The translations under genes and the position numbers were made by a program. 64,000 bases of DNA from Rathayibacter caricis DSM 15933 (GTDB taxonomy: Bacteria > Actinomycetota > Actinomycetes > Actinomycetales > Microbacteriaceae). The notes below the pieces were generated by a model that was not told where the DNA came from, ran no database searches, and was given only the letters and a program-made list of their open reading frames with translations. Positions 25,433 through 32,880 of this stretch are shown piece after piece (the first letter of the stretch is position 1; each line of letters opens with the position of its first letter). The stretch covers positions 930,001 to 994,000 of the forward strand of contig NZ_PZPL01000001.1 in NCBI RefSeq assembly GCF_003044275.1, in the 5' to 3' direction.

Positions 25433-25446
25433 TCGAATCGATTCGA
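25433..25446. promoter_or_regulatory. LacI-type operator
   Basis: TCGAATCGATTCGA is a perfect 14-bp palindrome with the central CG step (AAT-CG-ATT) typical of LacI-family sites. It lies about 10-20 bp downstream of the predicted start of the MFS transcript, where a bound repressor would block elongation. Confidence 0.7.
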
Positions 25447-25523
25447 CCGGGTGGAACCCCGCCCCGCGGGCCCGGCGGCGCCGCTCTGAGCGCACGGGCG
25501 CGCCCACCCCAGGAAACCCGGTC

Positions 25524-26744
25524 ATGACCAGCACCTCCGCCCTCTCGCGCCGCGAACTCGTCGCGTGGCGCAACGCCGTCTTCACGATCTTCGTGCTGAG
25601 CGGCCTCTCGATCGCGACGTGGGTATCGCGCACTCCGGCCATCCGCGACGAGCTGCAGCTCTCGACCTCCGGGGTCGGCCTGCTGATCCTCGCCATGTCG
25701 ATCGGCGCCATCGTCGGCCTGATGCTCTCGACCGCGATCATGTCGGCACTCGGGGCCCGTCGCGGCATGGTCGCGGGGCTCTCCGTCTGCGCGTCCGGCC
25801 TCGCGATCCTCGGCGTCGCGGCCGACACGCTCGGCGCGCTCCCCGTCGCCTTCGCGGGCATGGCGCTGCTCGGCTTCGGCAACGGCGCGGTCGACGTGAT
25901 GATGAACGTCGAGGGGGCCGCCAACGAGAAGGCCTTCGGCAAGACGCTGCTCCCCCTCTTCCACGCCTTCTTCAGCCTCGGCACCGTCGCGGGCGCGCTC
26001 CTGGGCGCCGCCGCCTCCGCCCTCTCGATCCCCGTGGCGGCGCACCTCGTGGGCGTCGCGGTCGTGGTGGTGGCCACCGTCGCCGTGGCGATCCGCTTCG
26101 TGCCCGTGCGCGCCGATCTCGACACCCAGGGCGTCGCGACCGCGAAGCCCCCGATCCGGGAGCGGGTCGCCGCCTCGCTCGGCGTCTGGCGCGACCTGCG
26201 GCTCGTGGTCATCGGCCTGATCATGCTCGGCATGGCGTTCGCCGAGGGGTCCGCCAACGACTGGATGACCCTCGCGATGGTCGACGGCCACGGAGCCGAC
26301 AAGACCACCGCTGCGATCGTGTTCGGCGTCTTCGTCGCGGCGATGACCGTCGGCCGCGTCCTCGGCGGTCCCGTGCTCGACCGCTTCGGACGCGTCCCCG
26401 TGCTGCGCGGATCCGCTCTGCTGGCCGTCGTCGGCATCCTGCTCTTCATCCTCGCCCCGGTCGACGCGCTGGTGATCACCGGCGCCGTCGCCTGGGGGCT
26501 GGGCTGCTCGCTCGGCTTCCCGGTGGGCATGTCGGCGGCGGCGGAGGGACCCCACTCGGCCGCGCGGGTCAGCGCCGTCGCCACGCTGGGCTACGTCGCG
26601 TTCCTCGTCGGACCGCCGGCGATCGGGTTCCTCGGCGAGCACGTCGGCATCCTGAACGCACTGTTCCTCGTGCTGGCCCTGGTGGTCGTGGCGGGACTCG
26701 CCTCGCCCGCCGCGCGCCCCGTCCGCGCCCGGGTGGACGCATGA
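25524..26744 (+). CDS. MFS transporter
   Basis: A 406-residue major facilitator with 12 predicted helices. SRTPAIRDELQLSTSGVGLL after helix 1 and GRVLGGPVLDRFGRVPVL between helices 8 and 9 are family signatures. It resembles the second MFS gene of the window (47910-49145), which shares the pattern (A/T)N(D/W)...VD and GGPxxDRxGRVxVL, so the two are paralogues. The substrate is probably a sugar or small polar compound controlled by the adjacent LacI. Its stop overlaps the SDR start (ATGA). Confidence 0.85.
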   Translation: MTSTSALSRRELVAWRNAVFTIFVLSGLSIATWVSRTPAIRDELQLSTSGVGLLILAMSIGAIVGLMLSTAIMSALGARRGMVAGLSVCASGLAILGVAADTLGALPVAFAGMALLGFGNGAVDVMMNVEGAANEKAFGKTLLPLFHAFFSLGTVAGALLGAAASALSIPVAAHLVGVAVVVVATVAVAIRFVPVRADLDTQGVATAKPPIRERVAASLGVWRDLRLVVIGLIMLGMAFAEGSANDWMTLAMVDGHGADKTTAAIVFGVFVAAMTVGRVLGGPVLDRFGRVPVLRGSALLAVVGILLFILAPVDALVITGAVAWGLGCSLGFPVGMSAAAEGPHSAARVSAVATLGYVAFLVGPPAIGFLGEHVGILNALFLVLALVVVAGLASPAARPVRARVDA

Positions 26745-27553
26745 CGGCCCCGAGCAGCGAGCCCTGCCTGGTCGCGCTGGTGACCGGCGCGAACCACGGC
26801 ATCGGAGCCGCGATCGCCGAGCGCCTCGCGGCAGACGGCCTCGCCGTGCTGGTCGCGTTCCTCGCCGAGGATCTGCCCGAGTACGAGCCCGAACGGCAGA
26901 GACGCGCCCACGCGAGCGACGGCGAGCAGGTGGCCGAGCGGATCCGCGCCGCGGGCGGCCGCGCGCTGGCCGTCTCGGCCGACCTCCGCGACGCCTCCTC
27001 GCCCGCCCTCCTCTTCGACGCCGCCGAGCGGTCGCTCGGGCCGGTCGACGTGCTCGTCCACAACGCGACCGGCTCGGTCATCGACACCTTCCGCGCCCGC
27101 GAGAGCGACTGGATGGGCCGCCCGCAGCGCCGCGTCGACGCCGCGAGCATCGACGCCGTCCTCTCGGTCGACGCCCGAGCCGGAGCGCTGCTGATCGCCG
27201 AGCTCGCCTCCCGCCTCGAGGCCCGCGGCGGCCACGGCGGACGCATCGTCACGCTCACCTCGGGAGGCGAGCGCGGCTTCCCGGGCGAGGTCTCCTACGG
27301 CGCCGCGAAGGCCGCGCTCGTGAACTACACGATCTCGGCGTCCCTCGAGCTCAGCCCGCTCGGCATCACGGCCAACGCCGTGCACCCGCCCGTCACCGAC
27401 ACGGGCTGGGTGACCGACGACGTCCGCGAGGCGGTCGCCGCGAACGACTCCTTCTTCGACGTCGCCGAGCCGGAGGAGGTCGGCGACCTGGTCTCGTACC
27501 TCGTCTCCCCCGCGGGCCGGCGCGTGACCGGGAACGTCGTCCGTCTGGCCTGA
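26741..27553 (+). CDS. Short-chain dehydrogenase/reductase
   Basis: A 270-residue SDR with TGANHGIG cofactor loop (residues 15-22), HNATG in place of NNAG, Ser in TLTSGGERG, YGAAK catalytic pair, and the family HPPVTDTGW segment after the active site. The 25 residues around YEPERQRRAHASDGEQ are a longer insertion than usual after the second strand. It is translationally coupled to the MFS gene, so it probably acts on the imported compound. The sequence alone does not settle NAD or NADP preference. Confidence 0.87.
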   Translation: MTAPSSEPCLVALVTGANHGIGAAIAERLAADGLAVLVAFLAEDLPEYEPERQRRAHASDGEQVAERIRAAGGRALAVSADLRDASSPALLFDAAERSLGPVDVLVHNATGSVIDTFRARESDWMGRPQRRVDAASIDAVLSVDARAGALLIAELASRLEARGGHGGRIVTLTSGGERGFPGEVSYGAAKAALVNYTISASLELSPLGITANAVHPPVTDTGWVTDDVREAVAANDSFFDVAEPEEVGDLVSYLVSPAGRRVTGNVVRLA

Positions 27554-27599
27554 CGACTCCCACGCCCTAGGATCGCCACCACGGCGGAGGGGGTCGCGC

Positions 27600-28478
27600 A
27601 TGACGGAGTTCCGAGCGCGTGACGGCGCCCTGCTGCACGCCGACGAGCACGGCACGGCCGGCAGCCCGCCCCTCGTGGTCCTCCCCGGCGGGCCGGCCCG
27701 CCACCCCGACTATCTCGGCACCCTCGAGCCGATCTCCGGGTGCCGGCGGATCCTCGTGCTCCATCCGCGTGGAGTGGGCGGCTCGGCGGCGGCGCCCGTG
27801 CGGTCCTTCGCCGAGCAGGCCGACGACGTGGAGGACCTGCGCCAGCACCTCGGAGTGGAGTCCGTCGACGTCCTCGCGCACGCCACCGGCTGCCGCACCG
27901 CGCTCGTGCACGCCGCGCGGCACCCCGAGCGCGTCTCGCGGCTCCTCCTGATCTCGCCCGCGACGGGGTGGCTCGACTTAGGGCGGGACGACCGCCACGA
28001 GATCGCCGCGCGACGGATCGGCGCGAGCTGGCTGGGCGACGCGATCGAGGCCGCGGTGCTGATGCAGGAGGAGACGGACGCGCGGCGGCGGATCGAGCTC
28101 TACCGCCGCGCGGCTCCGCTGGGCTGGTCGACGTGGGACGAGCGGGCGCAGGCGCACGAGCGGGCGGCGACCTGGTTCCCGGACGCCTTCGCGGGGTTCT
28201 TCACCTCCGTCGACGCGACGGCGCTGCGGCAGGCGCTGACCCTCCTCCGCTGCCCCGTGATGATCGTCGGCGGCGAGGACGACGCCCTCGTCGGCGTCGA
28301 GCCGCTCGCCGAGCTCGGCGCTCTCTTCCCCTCGTGCAGCCTCGCGGTGATCGAGGGATCCGGCCACTACCCGTGGATCGAGGCGCCCGCCGAGTTCGCG
28401 CTCGCCCTCCGCGCCTTCGTCTCGGAGGCGCCCTCCGCTCCCCCCACGGGTCGGCGGAGACCGAGCAGCCGCGCCTGA
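27600..28478 (+). CDS. Alpha/beta-hydrolase fold protein lacking the serine nucleophile
   Basis: A 292-residue alpha/beta-hydrolase of the proline-iminopeptidase/epoxide-hydrolase-like group: HPRGVGGS oxyanion region, a mobile lid (residues 140-200), GGEDDALVG with the acid residue, and GSGHYPWIE with the His. The nucleophile elbow, normally G-H-S-x-G, reads A-H-A-T-G (residues 93-97), so residue 95 is Ala (codon GCC at 27882-27884). The protein is probably non-catalytic or uses another mechanism. A TAGGAT -10 and GGAGG precede the ATG. Confidence 0.82.
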   Translation: MTEFRARDGALLHADEHGTAGSPPLVVLPGGPARHPDYLGTLEPISGCRRILVLHPRGVGGSAAAPVRSFAEQADDVEDLRQHLGVESVDVLAHATGCRTALVHAARHPERVSRLLLISPATGWLDLGRDDRHEIAARRIGASWLGDAIEAAVLMQEETDARRRIELYRRAAPLGWSTWDERAQAHERAATWFPDAFAGFFTSVDATALRQALTLLRCPVMIVGGEDDALVGVEPLAELGALFPSCSLAVIEGSGHYPWIEAPAEFALALRAFVSEAPSAPPTGRRRPSSRA

Positions 28479-28485
28479 CCGCGTC

Positions 28486-28491
28486 TATCCT
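28486..28491 (+). promoter_or_regulatory. -10 element of leaderless nucS mRNA
   Basis: TATCCT, then 6 nt, then the GTG start at 28498; no ribosome site is present. Confidence 0.5.
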
Positions 28492-28497
28492 CGACGG

Positions 28498-29193
28498 GTG
28501 CGTCTCGTCATCGCGCGCTGCTCCGTCGACTACTCCGGCCGTCTCAGCGCCCACCTCCCCCTCGCCACCCGCCTGCTGCTGGTCAAGGCCGACGGCAGCG
28601 TCCTCGTGCACTCCGACGGCGGCTCCTACAAGCCGCTGAACTGGATGAGCCCGCCCTGCACGCTGATCACGGGCGAGCCCGACGAGACGGCGCGGGAGTC
28701 GGGAGTCGTCGAGCAGTGGACGGTCGCGCACAAGAAGACGGGGGACGCCCTCGTCGTCTCGATCCACGAGGTGCTGCACGACTCCGCGCACGAGCTCGGC
28801 GTGGATCCGGGCCTCGTGAAGGACGGCGTGGAGGCGCACCTGCAGCGCCTCCTGGCCGAGCAGATCGATCTTCTCGGCGACGGCCACACTCTCGTGCGCC
28901 GCGAATACATGACGGCGATCGGACCGGTCGACATCCTCGCGCGGGATTCCCACGGGGCCGCAGTGGCGGTCGAGATCAAGCGCCGCGGAGAGATCGACGG
29001 AGTCGAGCAGCTGACCCGATATCTCGAACTGATGAATCGCGATCCGCATCTGGCACCGGTCACCGGAGTGTTCGCCGCGCAGGAGATCAAGCCGCAGGCG
29101 CGGACGCTCGCGCAGGACCGCGGGATCCGCTGCGTCGTCCTCGACTACGAGACGATGCGCGGCGTGGACGATTCGCACACCCGGCTCTTCTAG
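28498..29193 (+). CDS. nucS: Mismatch-specific endonuclease NucS/EndoMS
   Basis: A 231-residue nuclease that starts non-canonical mismatch repair in actinobacteria and archaea, which lack MutS/MutL. The N-terminal DNA-binding and dimerisation half begins [15 protein letters not shown]. The RecB-like catalytic half has [16 protein letters not shown] and [20 protein letters not shown], giving the D-(D/E)xK active-site residues. It ends DDSHTRLF, a short C-terminal tail like the sliding-clamp-binding motif described for corynebacterial NucS. The GTG start is preceded only by a TATCCT hexamer, so translation is probably leaderless. A terminator follows. Confidence 0.95.
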   Translation: MRLVIARCSVDYSGRLSAHLPLATRLLLVKADGSVLVHSDGGSYKPLNWMSPPCTLITGEPDETARESGVVEQWTVAHKKTGDALVVSIHEVLHDSAHELGVDPGLVKDGVEAHLQRLLAEQIDLLGDGHTLVRREYMTAIGPVDILARDSHGAAVAVEIKRRGEIDGVEQLTRYLELMNRDPHLAPVTGVFAAQEIKPQARTLAQDRGIRCVVLDYETMRGVDDSHTRLF

Positions 29194-29247
29194 CCCGCCG
29201 ATGCGGGCAGGAGCACTCGACTACCGAGTGACGCTCCGGAACACGGG

Positions 29248-29280
29248 AAAGGCCCCCGCGGAATCCCGCGAGGGCCTTTT
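29248..29280. terminator. Rho-independent terminator
   Basis: AAAGGCCCCCGCGG pairs with CCGCGAGGGCCTTT with one mismatch and a 4-nt loop, then a T. Because A-runs flank one side and T-runs the other, it can work in both directions. It separates the convergent nucS and lsr2 genes. Confidence 0.85.
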
Positions 29281-29298
29281 CCGAGCGGATGCGGCGCT

Positions 29299-29640
29299 CT
29301 ACTTGTTGGCCGCCGCGTAGGCCGCCTGGACCTCGGCCGGGATGCGGCCGCGGTCGGACACCTGGTGCCCGTTGGCGTTCGCCCACTCGCGGATCGCCTT
29401 CAGCTGCTTGGGGTCGCTCTTGGACGCCGAGGCGACCGATGCGGCCGCGGCCGGGCGCGAGCCGACGCGGCGGGCGCTCGAGACGAACTTCTCGAGAGCG
29501 GAGTGCAGCGCCTCGATGTTGTCGGGCCCGAGATCGATCTCGTAATTGGCGCCGTCGATGCTGAAGCGGACGGTTCCGCCCTCTCCGGAATCGATGGGCG
29601 TTCCGTCGATGTCGTCGACGAGAGTGATCTTCTGAGCCAC
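29299..29640 (-). CDS. lsr2: Lsr2 family nucleoid-associated silencer
   Basis: A 113-residue protein, the usual Lsr2 length. The N-terminal dimerisation domain begins AQKITLVDDIDGTPIDSG. An Ala/Ser-rich linker (residues 65-80) leads to the DNA-binding domain IREWANANGHQVSDRGRIP, in which RGR is the AT-hook-like minor-groove motif. Lsr2 binds AT-rich DNA and silences acquired genes. GTG 29640 was chosen because AGGAGG lies just upstream and it matches family starts; the longer frame to 29946 is non-coding. The upstream DNA is unusually AT-rich, which fits autoregulation. Confidence 0.93.
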   Translation of the reverse strand: MAQKITLVDDIDGTPIDSGEGGTVRFSIDGANYEIDLGPDNIEALHSALEKFVSSARRVGSRPAAAASVASASKSDPKQLKAIREWANANGHQVSDRGRIPAEVQAAYAAANK

Positions 29641-29944
29641 TTTTCCTCCTGTAGTACTGATGACGCGTGAAGTACTGCGTATGCTTTCCGCGCCGCGTAC
29701 CGACCGCACTGTAGAACCTATGTCGGTGGAAGACATTACCCCTTTTCTTCTCAGAAGAAGAGCATTCGGCAGTGCGTGGCGCTTCTCGAGTGGTGGATAG
29801 GCGATTCTTCTCTGCACGGATGACCGCGGATAAAGGCGGGCAGCGCTCTGCGCATCACCCGTCGGGGCATTCCCTGCGAATTCCCTCAGCGATGCCGTTC
29901 GACCCCGATTCGAGAGCCGGAGCGATCCCGGATACCGTGAAGGC
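29641..29944 (-). promoter_or_regulatory. AT-rich upstream region of lsr2
   Basis: About 300 bp with no credible gene and clearly lower GC than the rest of the window. AGTACTG occurs at 29653 and 29671, 18 bp apart, just upstream of the ribosome site. TTCTTCT-C-AGAAGAA at 29745-29759 is a perfect 7+7 inverted repeat. A minus-strand -10 such as TAGGTT lies near 29715. It is likely to hold the lsr2 promoter and its own binding sites. Confidence 0.5.
29933..29938 (+). promoter_or_regulatory. -10 element of a leaderless transcript
   Basis: TACCGT, then GAAGGC, then ATG 29945. The same 6-nt spacer sequence GAAGGC occurs before the small membrane gene at 31164. Confidence 0.5.
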
Positions 29945-30385
29945 ATGGCACGGAGAGTCGGTCCCCCCGCGCGCCCGGCGAAGCCCGGCCCCTACCGCAA
30001 CGTCCCGGCGCGCGAGGCCCTCGAGGCCCTGATCGCCGCCCCGTCCGCGGAGGCCGTGGAGCGGCTCCTGACCGCGTGCCTCGACGGCTCGCTCGTCGTC
30101 GACGTCACGGGATCGCAGCCAGGAGGCGTGCCGCACGTGCGCACGGTCGCCACGACGACCGGCGAGCAGGTCCTGCCGCTGTTCACCTCCACCGACGAGG
30201 TGCGCACGGCGATCCCCCGCCAGCAGCACCCCCGCGTGCAGATGCTGGTCCTGCCCGGACCCGAGGCCTTCGCGCTGATCCGCACCGCCGACTTCGTCGC
30301 CGTGCAGCTCGACCCCGGGTCGCTCGCACAGGTCGTCACCCGTTCGTTCATCGAGAACGCCCTCGAGGCCGTCGAGCGCCCGTAG
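29945..30385 (+). CDS. SseB family protein
   Basis: A 146-residue soluble protein. After a Pro/Arg-rich start it follows the SseB N-terminal domain: an LLTACLDGSLVVDV strand, then VLPLFTSTDEVRTAIP, which is the characteristic PxFTS segment, then an ALIRTADFVAVQLDPGS strand. SseB-like proteins in actinobacteria are common and of unknown function. It sits 64 bp before a HAD phosphatase gene and may be co-transcribed. The mRNA appears leaderless. Confidence 0.75.
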   Translation: MARRVGPPARPAKPGPYRNVPAREALEALIAAPSAEAVERLLTACLDGSLVVDVTGSQPGGVPHVRTVATTTGEQVLPLFTSTDEVRTAIPRQQHPRVQMLVLPGPEAFALIRTADFVAVQLDPGSLAQVVTRSFIENALEAVERP

Positions 30386-30449
30386 AGTGTTCTCCCCCGA
30401 CGGGGCAGCGTCGGCGGTCCCCGCGTCACCCGAGGTCAGGAGCCCCGCC

Positions 30450-31145
30450 ATGTCCGACACGACACTCGCCCCGAGCGGCCTCGACGAACGCGCCGGCACC
30501 TGGACCTGCATCCTCTTCGACCTCGACGGCACCATCACCGACTCGGCGCCCGGCATCACCGGCACGCTCGTGGACACCTTCGTCGAGCTGGGCCGCCCCG
30601 TCCCCACGCCCGTCGAGCTGCTGGCCTACGTCGGCCCGCCGCTGCTCGACGCCTTCCGCGCCCTGGGCGGCATGAGCGTCGAGGAGGCGCAGGCCGCCCT
30701 CGAGGTCTACCGCCGCCGCTACAACGCCGGCGGGCTCTTCGACTCGTCGCTCTACCCGGGCGTGCCCGAGGTCCTCGCGCGGATCGCCGAGGCGGGGGTG
30801 CCGCTGTCGCTCGCGACCTCGAAGCCCGAGTCGGCCGCCCGACGGATCCTCGAGCACTACGGCCTCTCGCACTACTTCACCGTGATCTGCGGCGCCTCCG
30901 AGGACGAGGTGCGCAGCGCCAAGGCCGACGTCGTCGAGGAGGCGCTGCGCCGGCTCCGCGAGCTCGACGTCGACCTCTCGACGCCCGTCATGGTCGGCGA
31001 CCGCGAGCACGACGTGCACGGAGCCGCGGCCCACGGGATCCCGACGATCATGGTCGAGTGGGGCTACGGATCGCCCGCCGAGGCGGCCGGGACCGTGGCC
31101 GTGGTGTCCGGGGCCGAGGAGCTCGCGACCCTCCTGCTCCCCTGA
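30450..31145 (+). CDS. HAD family hydrolase (phosphoglycolate phosphatase-like)
   Basis: A 231-residue HAD phosphatase of the Gph/PGP group. Motif I is FDLDGTITDS (both Asp present), motif II ATSKPES, motif III a Lys in SAKADVV, and motif IV VGDREHDVHGA. The small four-helix cap lies between motifs I and II (residues 30-95). It removes phosphate from a small metabolite; phosphoglycolate is the usual guess. ATG 30450 has AGGAG upstream and is preferred over the in-frame ATG at 30387. Confidence 0.88.
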   Translation: MSDTTLAPSGLDERAGTWTCILFDLDGTITDSAPGITGTLVDTFVELGRPVPTPVELLAYVGPPLLDAFRALGGMSVEEAQAALEVYRRRYNAGGLFDSSLYPGVPEVLARIAEAGVPLSLATSKPESAARRILEHYGLSHYFTVICGASEDEVRSAKADVVEEALRRLRELDVDLSTPVMVGDREHDVHGAAAHGIPTIMVEWGYGSPAEAAGTVAVVSGAEELATLLLP

Positions 31146-31151
31146 GCCCCG

Positions 31152-31157
31152 TACGAT
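31152..31157 (+). promoter_or_regulatory. -10 element of a leaderless transcript
   Basis: TACGAT, then GAAGGC, then ATG 31164. It starts 7 bp after the stop of the HAD gene. Confidence 0.5.
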
Positions 31158-31163
31158 GAAGGC

Positions 31164-31334
31164 ATGACTGGTCTGGGCGTCATCCTCTCGTTCGCGCTGT
31201 TCCTCGGCGGGATCCTCCTCCTGGGGAACGCCTTCCTGTTCCCCGCGCTGGGCGGATTCATCTTCTTCGGCGGCATCCTCGCGATCTCGCTGTCGCTCGG
31301 CGTCGCGTTCCACATCCTGCCGAAATCGCAGTAG
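31164..31334 (+). CDS. Small membrane protein, 56 residues
   Basis: This short frame begins MTGLGVILSFALFLGG and ends HILPKSQ. It has two hydrophobic helices (about residues 4-25 and 30-50) joined by a Gly-rich turn. There are few charges apart from the terminal Lys, so both ends probably face the same side of the membrane. No family is recognised. The TACGAT hexamer 6 nt before the ATG and good codon usage support it as real. Confidence 0.65.
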   Translation: MTGLGVILSFALFLGGILLLGNAFLFPALGGFIFFGGILAISLSLGVAFHILPKSQ

Positions 31335-31360
31335 CCGACCCGCGCTGAGCGGGCGCCGCG

Positions 31361-31831
31361 TCAGCCCAGGGTGCTCGCGTCGAGGTTGATGACCCGGCCG
31401 ATGTACACGGCCTCGCCGGCCCCTGCGACGTCGGCGTTCATCCGGAGCAGCTGCTGCACGGGGATCCCGAACCGCTGCGCGATGTCGAAGAACGTGTCCC
31501 CCTCGACGACCGTGTAGCTCACGATCCCGCCCGCGCCGTTCGTGGTCGGCGTGCCCGTGGCTCCGGGAGCCGCGCCGAAGTCGGTGGCGTAGGCGGTCTC
31601 GGGGATCACGGGCACCGGATTCGGCGTGATCGTCACGGTGACCTCGGGCTGCGGCACGAAGACGGTCGCGGTCGCCTGCGGCAGCGCGGCGGTGACGGTG
31701 GGGTCGGGCGTCGGGGTCGCCTCCGCGAAGACGGTGACCGTGACGGTGGGAGTGGGGCTCGGAGCCGCGCACCCCGTGAGCGCGAGCAGCGCGCCCGTCG
31801 CCAGTGCAACTCCGACTCGTCCTGCGCGCAC
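31361..31831 (-). CDS. LysM-domain lipoprotein
   Basis: A 156-residue exported lipoprotein. The lipobox LALTGC lies near residue 17, so the mature protein begins at Cys. A long Thr/Pro/Val-rich spacer (about 80 residues, with TVTVTVF and TVTAAL patches) leads to a C-terminal LysM domain, YTVVEGDTFFDIAQRFGIPV, which binds peptidoglycan or chitin-type sugars. The GTG at 31831 gives a compact signal peptide (VRAGRVGVALATGALLAL). The frame is also open to an ATG at 31876, which would add 15 unlikely residues. Confidence 0.82.
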   Translation of the reverse strand: MRAGRVGVALATGALLALTGCAAPSPTPTVTVTVFAEATPTPDPTVTAALPQATATVFVPQPEVTVTITPNPVPVIPETAYATDFGAAPGATGTPTTNGAGGIVSYTVVEGDTFFDIAQRFGIPVQQLLRMNADVAGAGEAVYIGRVINLDASTLG

Positions 31832-31917
31832 GTCCCCGCCCCTCGTCGAGCCCCCGCCCCGGGCACTCCCGACCACCCTAGGAGACAGGCGGGCGGTGCG
31901 GTCGCGGCGCGTCGGGA

Positions 31918-32220
31918 TCAGGCGTGCGGCTCCGGCAGCACGCGGAGGCCGCCGCCGCCGTTCGCCGAGTCCATCAGCACCTCGACCCAGGCCGGGTTGA
32001 TGGTGGGCTGGCGACTGCCCGCGAAGTGGAACTGCAGGGCGATGTTCGGGTTCATCCAGAAGGAGTGGCGGCCGCGCGCCCCCTCGGGCATGGAGTCGAG
32101 GGTGAGCGGGAAGCGCTCATCGCGACGGAACTTCGCGTAGACGACGATCTGGAGATGGGCCAGGGTCCGGTCCTCGATCTCGATGACGGCCGGTGGTGTG
32201 CCGTAGAGAAATTGACCCAT
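31918..32220 (-). CDS. DUF7882-like small protein
   Basis: A 100-residue protein beginning MGQFLYGTPPAVIEIEDRTL, a pattern I associate with a small family widespread in Microbacteriaceae, sometimes mis-annotated as ATP-dependent DNA ligase. It contains AHLQIVVYAKFRRDE and FWMNPNIALQFHFAG strands and ends GGGLRVLPEPHA. Function is unknown. It lies 44 bp downstream of the marR gene on the same strand, with an inverted repeat between, so it may be a MarR target. Confidence 0.65.
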   Translation of the reverse strand: MGQFLYGTPPAVIEIEDRTLAHLQIVVYAKFRRDERFPLTLDSMPEGARGRHSFWMNPNIALQFHFAGSRQPTINPAWVEVLMDSANGGGGLRVLPEPHA

Positions 32221-32233
32221 GGCCTCAGCCTAT

Positions 32234-32273
32234 CTCTAGACAGACTTTCTACTAGAGAATCTAGCTAATTCTC
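32234..32273. promoter_or_regulatory. Inverted repeats between marR and the DUF7882 gene
   Basis: CTCTAG (32234-32239) and CTAGAG (32252-32257) form one pair. GAGAAT (32255-32260) and ATTCTC (32268-32273) form another around CTAGCTA. The shared CTAGA core also appears as CTAGAC/GTCTAG in the marR/ABC-F intergenic region, suggesting MarR sites. Confidence 0.45.
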
Positions 32274-32798
32274 GGAATGCGGCTCATCCGCGTCGACCTC
32301 GGCGTCGATCTCGTCGACGGCCGAGCTCATCCGGCGGAGGAAGTTCACGACGACCTCGGCCTCGCGCGCATCGAGGTCCTCGGCGATCTCGAGCATCCGC
32401 CGGTGCATGTGCTCCAGCGTCTCGCGCACCTCGCGGTCGCTGTCGACGGTCGCCTCGACGACGATGCCGCGCCGATCGGTCGGATGGGGCTTGCGCACGA
32501 GGTGCCCGCTGCGCACGAGGCGGTCGATCAGCACCGTCGTGGAGGCGGAGGAGATGGAGAGGTGGCCGGCCAGATCCTTGGCGCTCACGATCTCGCCGCT
32601 GCGCTGGCGCCGCAGGAGGTACTGGATGGCGATCAGGTCGGTCTCGCCCATCGCCATCTTCTCGCGCGTGCGGCGGCGCATCGCGACCTCCGAGACGCGG
32701 TACGTGCGCATCGCGCTCAGCACCTCGACGGCACGCCTGGTGGAGGACTCGTCCGGGTACCAGTACCCGGCGCCGCTCCTGACCGTCGTCTCGCTCAT
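32265..32798 (-). CDS. MarR family transcriptional regulator
   Basis: A 177-residue winged-helix regulator. Recognition-helix region: GEIVSAKDLAGHLSISSAST followed by VLIDRLVRSGHL. The wing is RKPHPTDRRGIVVEAT with the conserved DxRR of MarR proteins. The N-terminal 45 residues are longer than usual, and the C-terminus is acidic. On the minus strand TAGGAT lies exactly 6 nt before the ATG, so its mRNA is probably leaderless. It is divergent from the ABC-F gene (82 bp apart) and upstream of the DUF7882 gene; either could be regulated. Confidence 0.88.
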   Translation of the reverse strand: MSETTVRSGAGYWYPDESSTRRAVEVLSAMRTYRVSEVAMRRRTREKMAMGETDLIAIQYLLRRQRSGEIVSAKDLAGHLSISSASTTVLIDRLVRSGHLVRKPHPTDRRGIVVEATVDSDREVRETLEHMHRRMLEIAEDLDAREAEVVVNFLRRMSSAVDEIDAEVDADEPHSEN

Positions 32799-32804
32799 CC
32801 GGCC

Positions 32805-32874
32805 ATCCTAGACGCGCGTGTTACGAGAGGGTCTAGCGTTCGCCGCAGAGCTCCTCCACGCCGCCGCCTACGCT
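32805..32874. promoter_or_regulatory. Divergent leaderless promoters with an inverted repeat
   Basis: Minus strand: TAGGAT (32805-32810) 6 nt from the marR ATG. Plus strand: TACGCT (32869-32874) 6 nt from the ABC-F GTG. CTAGAC (32808-32813) and GTCTAG (32831-32836) form an inverted repeat with 17 nt between, overlapping the marR promoter, so autorepression is plausible. Confidence 0.5.
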
Positions 32875-32880
32875 GGACCG

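Noticed and set aside
29641..29946. N-terminal extension of Lsr2 by 102 residues
   Set aside because: Lsr2 proteins are about 112 residues; GTG 29640 has AGGAGG, and the extension is the AT-rich control region.
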